Below are positions 44,656 through 57,519 of a stretch of DNA of 64,000 bases, piece after piece; the first letter of the stretch is position 1; every line of letters begins with the position of its first letter. The stretch spans positions 175,063,896 to 175,127,895 of the forward strand of contig NC_081555.1 in NCBI RefSeq assembly GCF_963082655.1. Direction: 5' to 3'. This DNA is from Stomoxys calcitrans (lineage: Eukaryota > Arthropoda > Insecta > Diptera > Muscidae). Under the pieces are notes generated by a model. It was given only the letters and a program-made list of their open reading frames with translations, was not told the origin of the DNA and made no database searches. The position numbers and the translations under genes were made by a program.

Positions 44656-46255
44656 AAATTTAGTTAGTAGGCTGGTAGGTTGACCTTAGTTTGTGGTAGG
44701 TTTTTCTAATATATAAATGCCAAGTTATTTACTGAAAAAATTGCCGGGGATTAACTCCGAATTATTGTACTTCATATCCAGTTCTTTCTGTGTATTCATT
44801 AAGAGTGTACAATAAAATCAATGATTTCGAGGGGCCGAATACAAGTTATAAGTGTTTTTACTATTTCAAGGAAAATGTGTGTAAGTTCTGATATTGACTG
44901 TAAATGGTACGAGTGGCAAGAGATATGTTAAATGCCTTCAATGGAAAAATAGGACTGTATAGCAAATTTGGTAAGATCTGGTCAATACTCGGATATTGAG
45001 GGGTCCATTCAATTCACTGGTAGATCGCTTTATACAAACTCTGCACGGTTGTTTATCGAAATCGGAATACCAATACGACTTTTATTAACTCAAAAATTCT
45101 TATCGGGAGTTTGGTATAGAGGGTGCTCTACAAAGATATAGGCCTTATTTGAAATGTACGTATTATTTGTATAAGCTGTTGTGATTTCAACAAACAGACG
45201 GATGAACATGGCTAGATTGTCAACAATGGTCTATTATATAGACCTAGGATTAAATATGTTTAACGTGATATGACAAAATGTGTAACTTCAGATGACGCTG
45301 AACATTTGGTAGGTTTTGGTAGTGTCTTGTAGGATTTTTCTTAAATTTTGGTAGGAACTAATTTGCTTGAGTAGCAACACTGATTGCAAGTCTTATCATA
45401 ATTTCACATGCAAATTTTTAGTATTAAGTTTATAGTATTATTATACTCTAAAGATGACAAAGAAGGAAACTATGAACATTAGTTTATAAGAAAGCTATGT
45501 CAAGTTATTGACCGATTCTAACAATTCTCGCTTCAGATGATGAAAAACCAAAACCAAACACCACATGCAAAATATTAGCCAAATTTTCGGAACTTTACCG
45601 CCAAGTTTTCGCTCAGACTGCCGAAGCCCGGCGTGTTAAAAGAGCTCGGCATGCTAAAGTATACTGCTTCGTTTCCATTCTCGATAGGTAGCAGGTGGAT
45701 GATGTGTTTACACACGGGCGATTTTCAAACTACTGAGCATAACAGAGGAGATGGCCAGTGCAGAATCGGTGGGAAGTTAGCACTCTGTACATGCATCCCA
45801 AACTGCCAGCACTCCCTAGCCTATCGTCGTAGAAAGGAAGACAAAGGAGTCATTGAGCCTTATTACAGGATTTAGAAGCTGGCACTGTACGATAGGCCAT
45901 TTGTCGGCGCAATTGAGCATTCCACATTATGATTACTGTCCTCGTTTATAAGGGCACAAACAGACATCTTGGAAAGACAGATTTTCTCTGATCTGGGTGA
46001 TCTTGTGAATTAATCTCAAGGAATCTCATCAAATACGAAGAACAGACTCGATGTGATTCTAGACTCGGTTATGTGTGGGTAAATGCCAAGCAGCATTAAT
46101 ACGCATACGCACAAACAGAGTAGACATTTTGATGAGAGTGGGCCGGTGCTCCTCACACACATTTGGGAGTGTTGGATAGGTGCATACTCATGTTTCTTGG
46201 TCTGATCTGGGTACACACAGCTTTTCTTCAGTTTCTGAGTCACACCTTTTCTTCA
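44656..46255. other. Mostly unique, with a remnant of the tandem superfamily
   Basis: Between 44990 and 45280 there is a decayed core family 1 end, including GATTTCAACAAACAGACGG and GAACATGGCTAGATTGTC. The rest, including an 80-codon plus-strand frame at 45633-45875, has no recognisable motif. Confidence 0.45.
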
Positions 46256-47094
46256 CTCTCTAATCTAATTTGGCTGAAATTTAGCATGAGGTGTTTTGTC
46301 ATGGTTTCCAACACCTGTGTTAAGTTTGGTTTAAATAGGCCCATAACCTGATATAGCTGTCATAAAAACCGATCTGGGGTGTTGACTTCTACCGCCTCTA
46401 TAGGGCGCAATTCTTATCCGATTTGACTGAAATTTTGCATGTGTTTTATTATGGTTTCCAACAACTGTGCTAAGTACGGTTTAAATAGGTCCATAACCTG
46501 ATATAGCTGTCATATAAACCGATTTGGGGTCTTGACTTCTACTGCCTCTATATGATCCAATTCTAATCCGATTTGGCTGAAATTTTGCATGAGGTGTTTT
46601 GTTATGGTTTCCAACAACTGTGCTAAGTACGGTTCAAATCGGTCCATAAACTTATATAGCTGCCATATAAACAGATCTTGAATCCTAACTTCTTGAGCCA
46701 CTAGAGTGCATAATTCTTATCCGATTAGGCTGAAATTTTGAACAACGACTTCTCTCATGAACTTCAACATACGTGTCAATTATGGTCTGAATCGGTTTAT
46801 AGCCTTATACAGCTCCCATATAAACCCATCTCCCTATTTCCCTTCTTGAGCCCCTTAAGGGCGCATTTTTTTATTCGAATTGGCTGAAATTTTGCACATC
46901 GACTTCAACTATGGTCTCCAACATTCAGTTCAATTATGGTCCGAATCAGACGAAAACTTAATATTTCAGCAATTCCATCCTTTTATCATATGTTTGCCTA
47001 AAAAGAGATACAGGGAAAAGAACTCGACAAATGCGATCCATGGTGAAGGGTCTATAAGATTCGGCTCGGCCGAACTTACCAAGCTTTTACTTTC
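46256..47094 (-). repeat. Hairpin-ended element, core family 2, left-truncated
   Basis: Five units with CCTGATATAGCTGTCATA / AACCGAT and TCCGATTTGGCTGAAATTTT. The right end has TTCGGCTCGGCCGAACTT (47061) and CTTTTACTTT, the end-A hairpin and leader. The words AAAAGAGATACAGGGAAAAG and CTCGACAAATGCGATCCATG are shared with the 10905 block. Confidence 0.78.
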
Positions 47095-48492
47095 ATCTAA
47101 AAACAATTTACAAAATTGTCAAAACTATCGAAAAAATGTTACTTAAAGGGGCCTAGCCTTCAAAATATGGTCAAATTGTATCAATTGAATGTCACACCTA
47201 TTAGTTGATAACATCCCAATGTAATGTTGCAAAATGCCGATACACGTCCATCCTTTTTTTTTAATACACCCATAAATATATTTTATTAATCCCATACATC
47301 TCCTACATACATAGATTTTTTACAGTCTAAACACTTAACAATTAAATAACCTCAGAAATCGATTGAGATGTCCAATGAATGTAAACAACGTTTTTATTGT
47401 TTTTTTTTTTTCAAATGTAAATATTCAAATTTAAAAGATTTTTTACAAAAGGGAGGGTCTCGAACGAAAAAAAAAATTAATTCATGTCTATACACTAACT
47501 ATTGGCTGTGGCTGAACGCCACCACACCACGCCAAATGACTAAACAAAACGATCACTAAAATTTCAAATTCATAACGAATTTCTAAGATATTCAAATTTA
47601 CGCATTTAGAAATCGATGGAATAGATAAATGTGTGCTAATTATTTCAGACTTCTAATGAGTTGTGTGTTGTTGTTGTAGTTGTTGTTTTAGTTTTTTGTT
47701 GATTGCAAAATATTTGTCTGAATCTTTTATAAATCACACACAGAAAAAACAAACGACATCGACATAGATCTGGGGTTCACTCAAGACAACCGGTCTTTTT
47801 TCTAGCCTTGTGGCTTTTATCTAACCATTTGGCCCCTCCCCTAAGACTCTATGCCATCCAACTCCATCGTTTTGTGAACAGGTAATTAATCTGTTAATAA
47901 TTTATTAACATTTTCAAGTATTTCTTTTGTTTCCCCACCCCTACCACCGAAAGAGGCAGTGGCTTTTATAATTGATAACTGTTTTTTTGTTGTTGTTTGT
48001 TTTTCTCTCCCTCAATATAAGTGTCAATTTATGCGACATTATTGTCAACGAAAACACACATAAAATGACGTTTATTAAAAATAATACACTTGGTGTTTAT
48101 CTTGAAAATTTAAATAAATTTCGAAAGTCAAATTTTTGGTCTTAAAATACCCATAGCGCCTCTGCCACTGCCATTGCCGTTGCTTTATAGGCATTTGTTG
48201 TTGGAATTTCGAGTAGCTTAAAATTGATGAAGTGTTAAAAGATAACACTCTCATATTTACATTTAATTATAATGTTCACGTGTAATCTCCTATTTGTCTA
48301 TGTCATGTTTATGCATACACGCCCATATATTATGTAAATTATATTAGCATTAGCGTCCTGAAGAAAATTCTATCGAAACATAAGATGTGAACAATGAAAT
48401 TCTAGACCTTAGAAGCTACCATTCTTAAGGTCTTGAATTTGAGGATTATGAATTCAAATTGCATTAACAAATTTATATAGGGAATAATAAAA
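47095..48492. other. Unique AT-rich sequence
   Basis: Nothing supportable. Includes TTGTTGTTGTAGTTGTTGTT-type simple sequence near 47669, common in fly introns. Confidence 0.4.
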
Positions 48493-50290
48493 AACAAGTA
48501 AAATGGCGTTAAGTTCGGCCGGTCTGAACTTTGGATACCCACCACCCTGGGTATATACTTAAACCACCTTTCGCCAAAATCCGGTGAAAAATGCATACCA
48601 TATGCCCCATAGCAGCTATATCGAAATATGTTCCGATTTAGACCAAATATTGGTCTTTTAAGTAGCTATATATAAAGATAAACCGATCTGAACCATTTAC
48701 GACACGGATGTCGAAAAGCCTAACATAAGTCACTATGTCAAATTGCAGTGAAATCGGATAATAAATGCGCCTTTTATGGGGCCAAGACTTTAAATCGAGA
48801 TATCGGTCTATATGGCAGCGATATCCAAACCTGGAACGATCTCAGCCATGTTGCAGAAAACTGTCGAAGAGCCTAACACAACTCACTGTCCCAAATTTCG
48901 GCGACATTCGACAGTAAATGCGCCTTTTATGGCCCTAAAACCTTAAATCGAGAGATGGGTCTAAATGGCAGCTATATCCAAATCTGTAACGATCTCAGCA
49001 GAATTGAAGAAGAATGTCGAAGGGCCTAACACAACCCACTGTTCTAAATTTCGGCTACATCGGACAATAAATGCGCCTTTTATGGGCAAATGCAAGTTTT
49101 GCCCATGAACATTCCACTAAGGAACAGGGACAAACTTCTAACATATCAATGAGTGCAGTCCGATTCAAGTTTAAGCTCAATGATAAGGAGCCTCTTTTTT
49201 ATAGCCCAGCCCGAACGGCGTGCCGCAGTACGACACCTCTTTAGAGAGAAGTTTTACATGCCATAGTACCTCACAAATGTTGCCAACATTAGGAGGGGAA
49301 AACCACCGGTGAAAATTTTTTCTAATGGTCACGCCGGGATTCGAACCCAGGCGTTCAACGTCATAGGCGGACATGCTAACCTCTGAGCTACGGTGGTCTT
49401 GTGCCTTTAATGGGCACAAGACCTTAAATCGAGAGATCGGCCTAATATGGCAGTTATATTCGAATCTGGACCGATCTGGGCCACATTAAAGAAGGATGTT
49501 GAAGAGCCTAACACAACTCACTATCCCAAATTTCGACGACATCAGACATTTAATGTGCCTTTTATGAGCCCAAAACCTTTAATCGAGAGATCGGTCTGTA
49601 TGGCAGCTATATACAAATCTGGACCGATTTAAGCCAAGTTTCAGAAAAATTTCGAAGAGCCTAACACAACAGTCCCAAATTTCGACGACATCAGACAGTA
49701 AATGTGCCTTTTATGGGCCCAAAACCTTAAATCGAGAGATCGGTCTATATGGCAGCTATATTCAAATCTGGACCGAACTGTGCCATATTGCAGAACTATG
49801 TCGAAGGGCTTATCTTAACTCACTCTACCAAATTTTGGCAAAATCGGATAATAAATGCGCCTTTTATGGACCCATAGCCTTAAATCGAGAGAACGGTCTA
49901 TATGGCAGCTATATCCAAATCTTGACCGATCTGAGCCAAATAGAAGAAGCATGTCGAAGGGCCTAACACAATTCACTGTCCCAAATTTCAGCAAAATCGG
50001 ATAATAAATGTGGCTTTTACGGGCCTAAGACCCTAAATCGGCGAATCGGTCTATATGGGGGATACATCAAAATATAGTCCCATATAGCCCATCTTCGAAC
50101 TTAACTTATGGACAAAAAAAAGAATCTGTGCAAAATTTCAGCTCGATATCTCTATTTTTAAAGACTGTAGCGTGATTTCAACATACACACGGACGGACAT
50201 GGATAGATGGTCTGGTCTCTTACGCTGATGGTCTAGTCTCTTACGCTGATGGTCTGGTTTCTGACGCTGGTAGGTATAATAAAACAAGTA
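48493..50290 (+). repeat. Hairpin-ended tandem-core element, core family 1
   Basis: Leader AAAACAAGTAAAATGGCG and hairpin GTTCGGCCGGTCTGAAC (48512). About nine core units follow (GGTCTATATGGCAGCTATAT, CTCACTGTCCCAAATTTC). The ACACACGGACGGACATGG block is near 50183. The end-B hairpin has been replaced by a triplicated GATGGTCTGGTCTCTTACGCT-like unit. A SINE (49089-49399) is inserted in one unit. Confidence 0.8.
49089..49399 (-). mobile_element. tRNA-derived SINE family 1 inside a tandem unit
   Basis: 311 bp in antisense with B box GGGATTCGAACCC and CCACGGT-like head at the right end. Flanked by a 17-bp duplication of host repeat sequence (49072-49088 and 49400-49416, two mismatches). It shows that the SINE inserted after the tandem core existed. 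Confidence 0.87.
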
Positions 50291-50525
50291 AACAGGAATT
50301 AAAGGCGCTATTACACGGCACGTGGAACTCGTTATACCAAATTTCTGGGAAATCGGACAATAAATGCGCCCAAAACTTTAAATAGAGAGATCGGTCTATA
50401 TGACAGCTACATCCAAACCTGGATCAATCTGAGCCAAATTAAACAAAGATGTCAAGAGGCCTAACATAACTCAGTCGCTTTTTATGGCCCCAAGACTTAA
50501 ATCCAGAGATCGGTCTATATGGGGT
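50291..50525 (+). repeat. Core family 1 fragment adjoining the previous copy
   Basis: A second leader AAAACAAGTAAACAGG begins immediately after the 48493 element, but the hairpin is lost. One and a half core units follow and stop at the R1-like LINE end. Confidence 0.65.
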
Positions 50526-50529
50526 GAAT

Positions 50530-51765
50530 ACTATGCGTCCACCCACGGCCCCACACATAGCCTGGGCTATGCATGAGCACCATTTCGAGTTCACGTTGTT
50601 TGGACGTGTTCTCCCACTTGATTGGGAGCGGAGCACTATCCAAAATTCCTTCTGATCTATGGGTCATGGGACCCGGTTGCAATGCAATTCCACATCGAGC
50701 TTGCTCTCTACCCGCAATTTGGGATCAAACCACAGCCACTACATTACTTCCCACTCGACTCCCGTGGTACCAGATTAAGGACTCCGGTCAGACCTTGTAG
50801 CCAGTTGAACCCCAAACGGTTCCGGACTGGTCACCTGAAGGGAAAACAGCAAAAGGCATTTCCCCGACCCCCCATTTGAACTTGGGGTGTTCAAACATGG
50901 TCGCCTGGTCACCTGAAGGGAAAACAGCAACCGCCATTTCCCCAAACCCCTAAAAAAACCTCAGATCACCCCCAAGATCAAACATAGTCGCCAACGAAGC
51001 GGACTAAAATCCAGTACGGATCTAAAACGGAAAAAATACCCAACACGGACAAAATACCCAACACGGACAAACACCCTATACGGACAAAAACACAGACAAC
51101 TGTCTATACGGACATAACGGACGAACAAGAACAGACACATCCCACTACCAACAAAAACGGGCGAGCACACAAAAACGGTTAAACACCAAGAGCCATAATA
51201 AAAATACAAATACAAATACAAATTATCGGACGACCTCTAGTGAGGTCTATCATCCTATCACCGCCCACCTATCTATCATCACAACACCGCCCACCTAACA
51301 TCCTTCTCCTATCAGAGACCGCCCTCGCAAAGGTGGCCAACCTCGCAAACGTCCCAGAGTCCAACAAGACTCTGCACAAATCCCTTACCCCCTCCTCATA
51401 GAATATACCCATAGCGCCTAAGTCCCTGAGGTCCAAATAGTACGGGCACTCAGGCAGGACAACCTGCAGTCGGCGACAGGCCCCTCTTATGAGAGCCATG
51501 TCTTGTCAGTAAAATCCCAAGACTGAGAACAAAGCCAAAATCGGGTCTGTCCACTACGAACGTCGCGTCCCCAATGAATCGATAAGTAACCCGTCCATTG
51601 TCGCTGGCAGTCCAACGTGTCCTCCACTTATAATAAAGGCACTCCAAACGGTATGCCTTAAGTCGCCTAACATCCCGATTCGCCAGATCCGGATCAGGAA
51701 GCCAATCCTATTCAGCAAACTACTAACGGACACGACCATCCGTTTCAAATTTTGATAACTGATTG
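50530..51765 (-). mobile_element. 5'-truncated R1-like LINE, C-terminus and 3' UTR
   Basis: GC-richer than its surroundings. Minus-strand reading at 51263-51765 gives LECLYYKWRTRWTASDNGRV, YRFIGDATFVVDRPDFGFVL, then PTAGCP and, after a frameshift, LPECPYYLDLRDLGAMGIF. This matches the W-x3-W / cysteine-rich tail typical of R1-clade ORF2 proteins. The remaining 0.7 kb is probably the 3' UTR, with a short CGGACAAA-type direct repeat at 51035-51090. It ends inside a tandem-core unit. Confidence 0.65.
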
Positions 51766-51789
51766 TTTCCTATTTAACTTCATAGCCAA

Positions 51790-52160
51790 ATAGGGAATTG
51801 GTTGCGGGTGCTATGGTCTCAAGTAGTCAAATTGGAGAATCGATATGGGCCTGTATCAGTATATAGACCAATTCGGATTATAATTGATATGGATGTTGGA
51901 AGTCATAGTATAAGCCTTTGTGCCAAACAAGTTGAAAATTAAGGCTTGTAGGGGCTCAAGAAGCCAAATCCTGGAATCGGTTATATGGGGGGCATACCAG
52001 TTTATTGACCGATTCGGATCATACGCGGCAATGATGTTGGAAGTCAGAACAGAAGTTTCAGCCACATTGGATGAAAACAAAGGCTTTTAGGGGCTCAAGA
52101 AGTCAAATTCAGGGGTCAATTTGTATGGGGGCTATATCAGTTTATAGATATACAGATAAA
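51790..52160 (+). repeat. Core family 2 fragment
   Basis: About three decayed units with TAGGGGCTCAAGAAG and GATGTTGGAAGTCA. No terminal hairpin is visible. Confidence 0.65.
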
Positions 52161-54359
52161 AAGTTGTGGACTTATTTCCAAATTTTTCGTCGTTTGACCC
52201 ACTGTGCAACGAGACATTAGAGAACTTTCTATGGCTTTGGCGGATAACAAATACCATGCTACACATGAAATTAGATACTATACAAGGCTTCCATTTAAAT
52301 TGAATAGAATGGAAAATGGGTAGGTATTCTGTGAAGATCACAGTGTTCCATGTTACGCCAAAGCACAATCAGTCGATTATTGACTAAGCCCTATGCTCAT
52401 AGCGACATGGAGATATTAAAATCACATCCACTTGATCCATTTGTCAACCGATTGAGACAGGTTTAAAGTTACTGCTTACAAATAAGAATCATCGAAAGAA
52501 GTTGGCAAGGGCATTTCACGTTGGCGATAAAAAGACTTGACCCAACCGATCTTTATGAGTTTTTACTTGTTTTTATAAAAAGAGTTTTCAGAATTATTTT
52601 ATTAAAATTTTTTTTTATTTATTTTGGAGTTTATGCGCAGTTTAAAGTTGCTATTTATTCATAATAGTGGTATAAACATTTTTATAATCTCAACTACTTT
52701 TTTCCGCTTGTAGACATGCAATCATTTGGGTAACATAACCCACCACTTGCCGAGTTATCTATCGATGTATATTCAATTCATTGCATTGGCGTATCAATTA
52801 AGAGTTCTGATAAACTGATCAGATTCTTATCTATTTATACTGCGTTATCTCATTTTGATGAATAATCAATAATATGAGCACACATGGCTGGGCATGTGTG
52901 TGTGTATGTGTATTATGAGCGTATGTTTCATTTAATGTTGTTTATGTTTTCTTTTGCTAAAACACTCTCGTCATAGGTATAGCGTTTCACCTCACCGGTC
53001 GATTGCAGGCTTTCATTATGTCTGGTCTTGTTGTCTGGTTTTTGCCATTTAAGGTTGAAATTTTATTGCAAAGAAAACAGAAACCCGTTGACTCTTTTTT
53101 TTCATAAAAAAACGATAGTGATAAAACAAAAAAACATTTCAGTCTTGTTATGTATTTTATAAAAAAAAAGCAACAAACAAACAAAACAACACTTAAAAAT
53201 CTCGTAAGCATAGACACACACACACACACTCACAACACATGTTTGACAAATTCTTTTTTGGGCTTAGCCTTTGTGTGCTCTCAAACAAACACGCAACGTA
53301 ACACCCAAAACGTAACGTGGGCGTATGAGTGTTTCTTTTTAATTCAAAGCAAAGCAAAGCGTTACTCATACGTCGCAGTGCTGTTGGCAACGGATGCTGC
53401 CGTGTGTTTAGCATTAGTGAGTGAGCATTATTATGGCCGCAGGGCAGGCTAACTGACTGACTGCCTCACTGGCTGACGTTGATTGTTATAGGATAATAAA
53501 TGCTTAATGTATTAATTATAAATTTAACATAAATGTCTAATTTCAAAAAATTATTATCATACTACATGCGCAAAAGGGAGAGAGAGAGAGAGGGCGCGAA
53601 AAAAAACCAAACCGCGATGTGGTCAATTTAAAATCTGTGAAATTTATTACGAATTCATTTGAATGGCCAAATAAATCAAACGTTTTGTTTGATCGAGGGA
53701 TGGTGATTTGACACTAACATTAAAACCAGTTACCTTCATGGGAAGTTTGACAGATAATCGGTAAATAAGCATTGCTTAAATTGTCAGCAACTCGAAAATT
53801 AATTTCTACACAAATACATACACAGTAATATTGTTTATTTTAGTTGTTGTTGTTCTTTTTGCTTAAAGGTATAGCAATAAATTGTTTTAATTATAAAACC
53901 ACCAAACAAACAGGTATTTGTAGGAAAGAAAAAACATTTAATCTGATTATTAAAAAAGCAGAACGATGTGAATTTCAAAGAAATGCTTGAATGCTGGAAT
54001 ATAGCAAATCGGCATAAGCAAACCATAAGAACACAAGTGCAGGAGTCACTTTTCAGTGTATGGAACGTATCTCATATGGTTTTTTTTCAATAAGGCGACG
54101 GAATAATTGTGTTATAATTACTTGACATAAATTTATTTACTCCTGCCGAATTTTGGAAACTAAAAAATTTAATAAGCATCTAGTTTTTGTTTAATAAAAT
54201 AAGACAAAGAAATCATCATACAAGAGAGATCATTAGTATTATTTTTTCGTTGAGTAGAAATTTTTGTATTCAACAACGTGAAACTGGTATCTTTCTCCAG
54301 TAAATTCTATAACGGCGTATTATTAACCGTAGAAGTGAAATTCCTTCTGTCTGAACTAG
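52161..54359. other. Unique sequence with short microsatellites
   Basis: Short CA (53212-53230) and GA (53578-53593) tracts are present. No exon, RNA gene or transposon boundary is supported. Confidence 0.4.
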
Positions 54360-55175
54360 AAACTCAATGCCAAGGAATGGGCGAGGCTTTTATGGGCCCT
54401 AAACCTTAAATCAAGAGGTCCATAGGGCAGCTATATCCAAATCTGGACCGATCTGTGTCATATTGCAGAAAGATATTGAGGGGCCTAAATTTACTCACTG
54501 TCCCGAATTTTGGCGACATCGAACAATAAGTGGGCCTTTTATGAGCCCAAGCCCTTTAATCAAGAGATCGATCTATATGGCATCTATATCCAAATCTGGA
54601 ACGATCTGAATTAAATTCAAGAAGGACGTCGACTGACCTAACACAACTCACTGTCCCAAATTTCAGCAAAATCGGATAATAAATGGGGCTTTTATATATG
54701 AGGGCTATATCAAAATATAGTCCAATATAACCCCTTTTCTCAATAGCTTAAATTCTTAATAGCTAAAATCGACAGATCGCCCAATATGGAGGCTTTATCA
54801 ACATATAGTATAGCCATCCTCGAAACTATCAGTGCAAAGCTTCGGCACAAAATCGTTATTTTTAAAGACTGTAACGGTCACCATATCGCAAAGATTAGCA
54901 CGTCCGTCTATAACGCTGAAGCTCGAATCCTGGCGAGAACATCAGAAAAAATTTTCAGCGGTGTTTATCCCCACTTCATGCTGGCGACACTAGTGAGGTA
55001 CTATGCCATGTAAAAACTTCTCCCCAAAGATGTGTCGCACTGCGGTACTCCGTTCAGATGTGGCTATAAAAAGGAGGCCCATTTTCATTGAGCTTAAGCT
55101 TGAATTAGTGATATGTGAGTAGTTTGCCCCTGTTCCTTAATGGAATGTTCATGGGCAAAGTTTTGGGTGATTTCA
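54360..55175 (+). repeat. Core family 1 fragment split by a SINE
   Basis: Three units (CCAAATCTGGACCGATCTG, CTCACTGTCCCGAATTTTGG) run to ACTGTAACG at 54875. The SINE (54876-55164) interrupts, and GGTGATTTCAAC at 55165 continues the consensus ACTGTAGCGTGATTTCAAC. Confidence 0.72.
54876..55164 (+). mobile_element. tRNA-derived SINE family 1, copy
   Basis: Head TCACCATATCGCAAAGATTA is diverged, but CTATAACGCTGAAGCTCGAA and TCCTGGCGAGA (B-box region) remain. The body has TGTCGCACTGCGGTACTCCG and the tail GGAATGTTCATGGGCAAAG. Confidence 0.78.
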
Positions 55176-55815
55176 ACTGCTGCTCTGAAATAGCAGAACT
55201 AATGCTACAATAGCAGAAAAATTAACAACTATTATTCAGCGGACAGTGTTTGCTATTTTTAACAAAATCAAATTACATTTATCGCAAAATCTTTTGGAAG
55301 CCTCCATGCTTACTGCTTATCTTTAAATTTTATGCATTTCTTCGACCATGGTAAATTTAAATGTAATAAATTCTTTAAACATTATGTATTTATAGTGGTT
55401 TCCGTAGGAGCTGTTATTTTGGAATTAAAAAAAAAAGCATTTTTTTGAGATGAATGATCAAATGTTTACTTCTATTTACCACCACGACCACCTTACAGAC
55501 CATACCGGGTGACTTAAAATAACACCTCTTGTTGAAAAACCCTGTATATACATATTCGCGTAAGGTTTAAAATAATGAATTTTGGTCTACTCACCATGAT
55601 AGCTTTTTTTTGTTGCTTTCTCTCTTATCTCAAATCTAGGATGATAAAGACCTTATTAGTCTCTTTTGATGTTGCTTGGTAAATTTGTCCTGCTCCTTTG
55701 CACTCTTTGTTGCTTTTGTAAGAGATATATTTTTATCTCTACAGATCTCACGATTATGACACACACACTTTTGTCAAAGCTAAAATTTGTTATCGATTTC
55801 CTTTGTAGACAACAG
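55176..55815. other. Upstream region of the plus-strand gene
   Basis: AT-rich sequence 5' of the exon at 55925. No upstream coding exon is visible. It presumably contains regulatory DNA for that gene, but no motif other than the TATA-like word at 55816 is supportable. Confidence 0.4.
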
Positions 55816-55823
55816 TATAAAAA
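55816..55823 (+). promoter_or_regulatory. TATA-like box upstream of exon 1
   Basis: TATAAAAA lies 109 bp before the ATG at 55925. A start site about 30 bp downstream would give a 5' leader of roughly 80 nt. In AT-rich DNA such words are common by chance, so this is tentative. Confidence 0.3.
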
Positions 55824-55924
55824 TTAATAAAATTCAAATTGAAAATTTTCCGTTCGAATAAAAGCTTGCGTTGGATTCAAATAATTATAATTTAATATTT
55901 CTTTTCGTTTGATTAAAAAAACAA

Positions 55925-56102
55925 ATGTCTAGTGACAATTTTCGTTATGCCTTCTTGTTTCCACAGAGCAACAACACAAATCCCAAAGCCGTTGCAGAAA
56001 TACTTGAGACCTTAGAGAACAAAGTATTTTTAATGTTGGCTGGCAGAAAACAACTGAACAGTGACAACAAGTGTTCAAAGGAAGAAAATATGGATAATGT
56101 TG
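55925..56102 (+). CDS. First coding exon of an unidentified protein
   Basis: 59 codons plus one base, from an ATG in a favourable fly context (AAACAAATG) to the donor GTAAGT at 56103. The peptide begins MSSDNFRYAFLFPQSNN and continues with a helix-forming segment AEILETLENKVFLMLAGRKQ, then a polar stretch ending KEENMDNV. It has mixed, gene-like composition, no repeats, and sits between repeat-rich regions. The single trailing G (phase 1) joins correctly to the open frame at 63673. I do not recognise the protein; no domain is named. Confidence 0.7.
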
Positions 56103-56576
56103 GTAAGTGTAAAGCCCCTAATCATCAAAGGCTTTTGAATTCTTTTCTCTCACTTACTTCCCGCTCCCCAGTTTCTCCTCAAACACCATAAAAAAGTATA
56201 GAAATGTCCCCTACACACAAACAGTGGATAACCCTGAGACAAGGGAGAATTTGTAATGGTACAATATTTTCTAAGGTCATGTTTGCTCTCTCTCTCTTTC
56301 CCTCCATTCCCTCCATGACCCCACTTACTGTGATTGTTGTTTTTGTTATACATAACACCAACATACCCACTGGGGGTGCCGCAGCCCAGCTAAGGCAAAC
56401 ACATTTGTAAACAGTAGGGTGGGAGAACAGGGATGCATTGTTTCAAGTGTGTGGGGCTTATGAGTGGGTATTTGTCTGACAGAGTTGCCATTTTAAGTTT
56501 ACGCTATCGAATTCGATAAAGTGGAGCAAAAATAAACTGATATATTATACAATATATAAGAAGAAAAAAAAACACA

Positions 56577-57000
56577 AAATAAAATAAATTAAATTAAAAT
56601 AAAATAAAATTAAATTAAATTAAATAAAATAAAATAAAATAAAATAAAATAAAATAAAATAAAATAAAATAAAATAAAATAAAATAAAATAAAATAAAAT
56701 AAAATAAAATAAAATAAAATAAAATAAAATAAAATAAAATAAAATAAAATAAAATAAAATAAAATAAAATAAAATAAAATAAAATAAAATAAAATAAAAT
56801 AAAATAAAATAAAATAAAATAAAATAAAATAAAATAAAATAAAATAAAATAAAATAAAATAAATTAAAATAAATTAAAATAAATTAAAATTAAATTAAAA
56901 AAAATTAATTAAAATTAAATTAAAATAAAATAAAAAATTAATTAAAATTAAATTAAAATAAAAAATAAAATAAAATAATTCAATGAAATAAAATAAAACA
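56577..57000. repeat. (AAAAT)n microsatellite, about 420 bp
   Basis: A pure AAAAT pentamer run occupies roughly 56623-56862. Imperfect flanks with AAATT and AATTA variants continue to about 57000. It lies 0.5 kb inside the intron of the plus-strand gene. Confidence 0.95.
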
Positions 57001-57519
57001 CCAACATTACAAATTCCCTTTACAATTTTTTTTTTATTTCATAATTTGTCATGCCAAGAATAGAAATGAGGGATCAGTTAATGTGCTCAGATGCTGAAAG
57101 TTTTAACAGCGTTATGATTTTTTATGACTTTGTATGTTGTGTTGATGAGGTCATATGTGATAACAGTTTTACCACAGACCGTATACGACCAAGACGTACG
57201 GTCTGCTTCGTCTTCCTAATATCGTAAAAGTGGCACAGATTCGATTCATGCAAGTTGACAAGTCGAATGCAGTATTTTAACCAATTCCTTTTTTTGTTCC
57301 TTCGTAAATGCAATATTAATTTGTAAATTATTGCGAAATTACACTCAATTTTGTTGAAAAAGTTTGCGAAATATACAAATAAAAATGTTCTTTATCTTTT
57401 GGTACCGTTTATAGCAAGTTTAAAGGACTGTTTTTTAATGTAAAAATCATACCGCAAGTAAAAATCTGAAGTTTCACACACGTATAAACCTTATCTGTGC
57501 GACTTAGTAAAAAAGAGGG

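Noticed and set aside
45633..45875. 80-codon ORF as a possible LINE RNase H piece
   Set aside because: No motif could be matched with confidence; left as unclassified.
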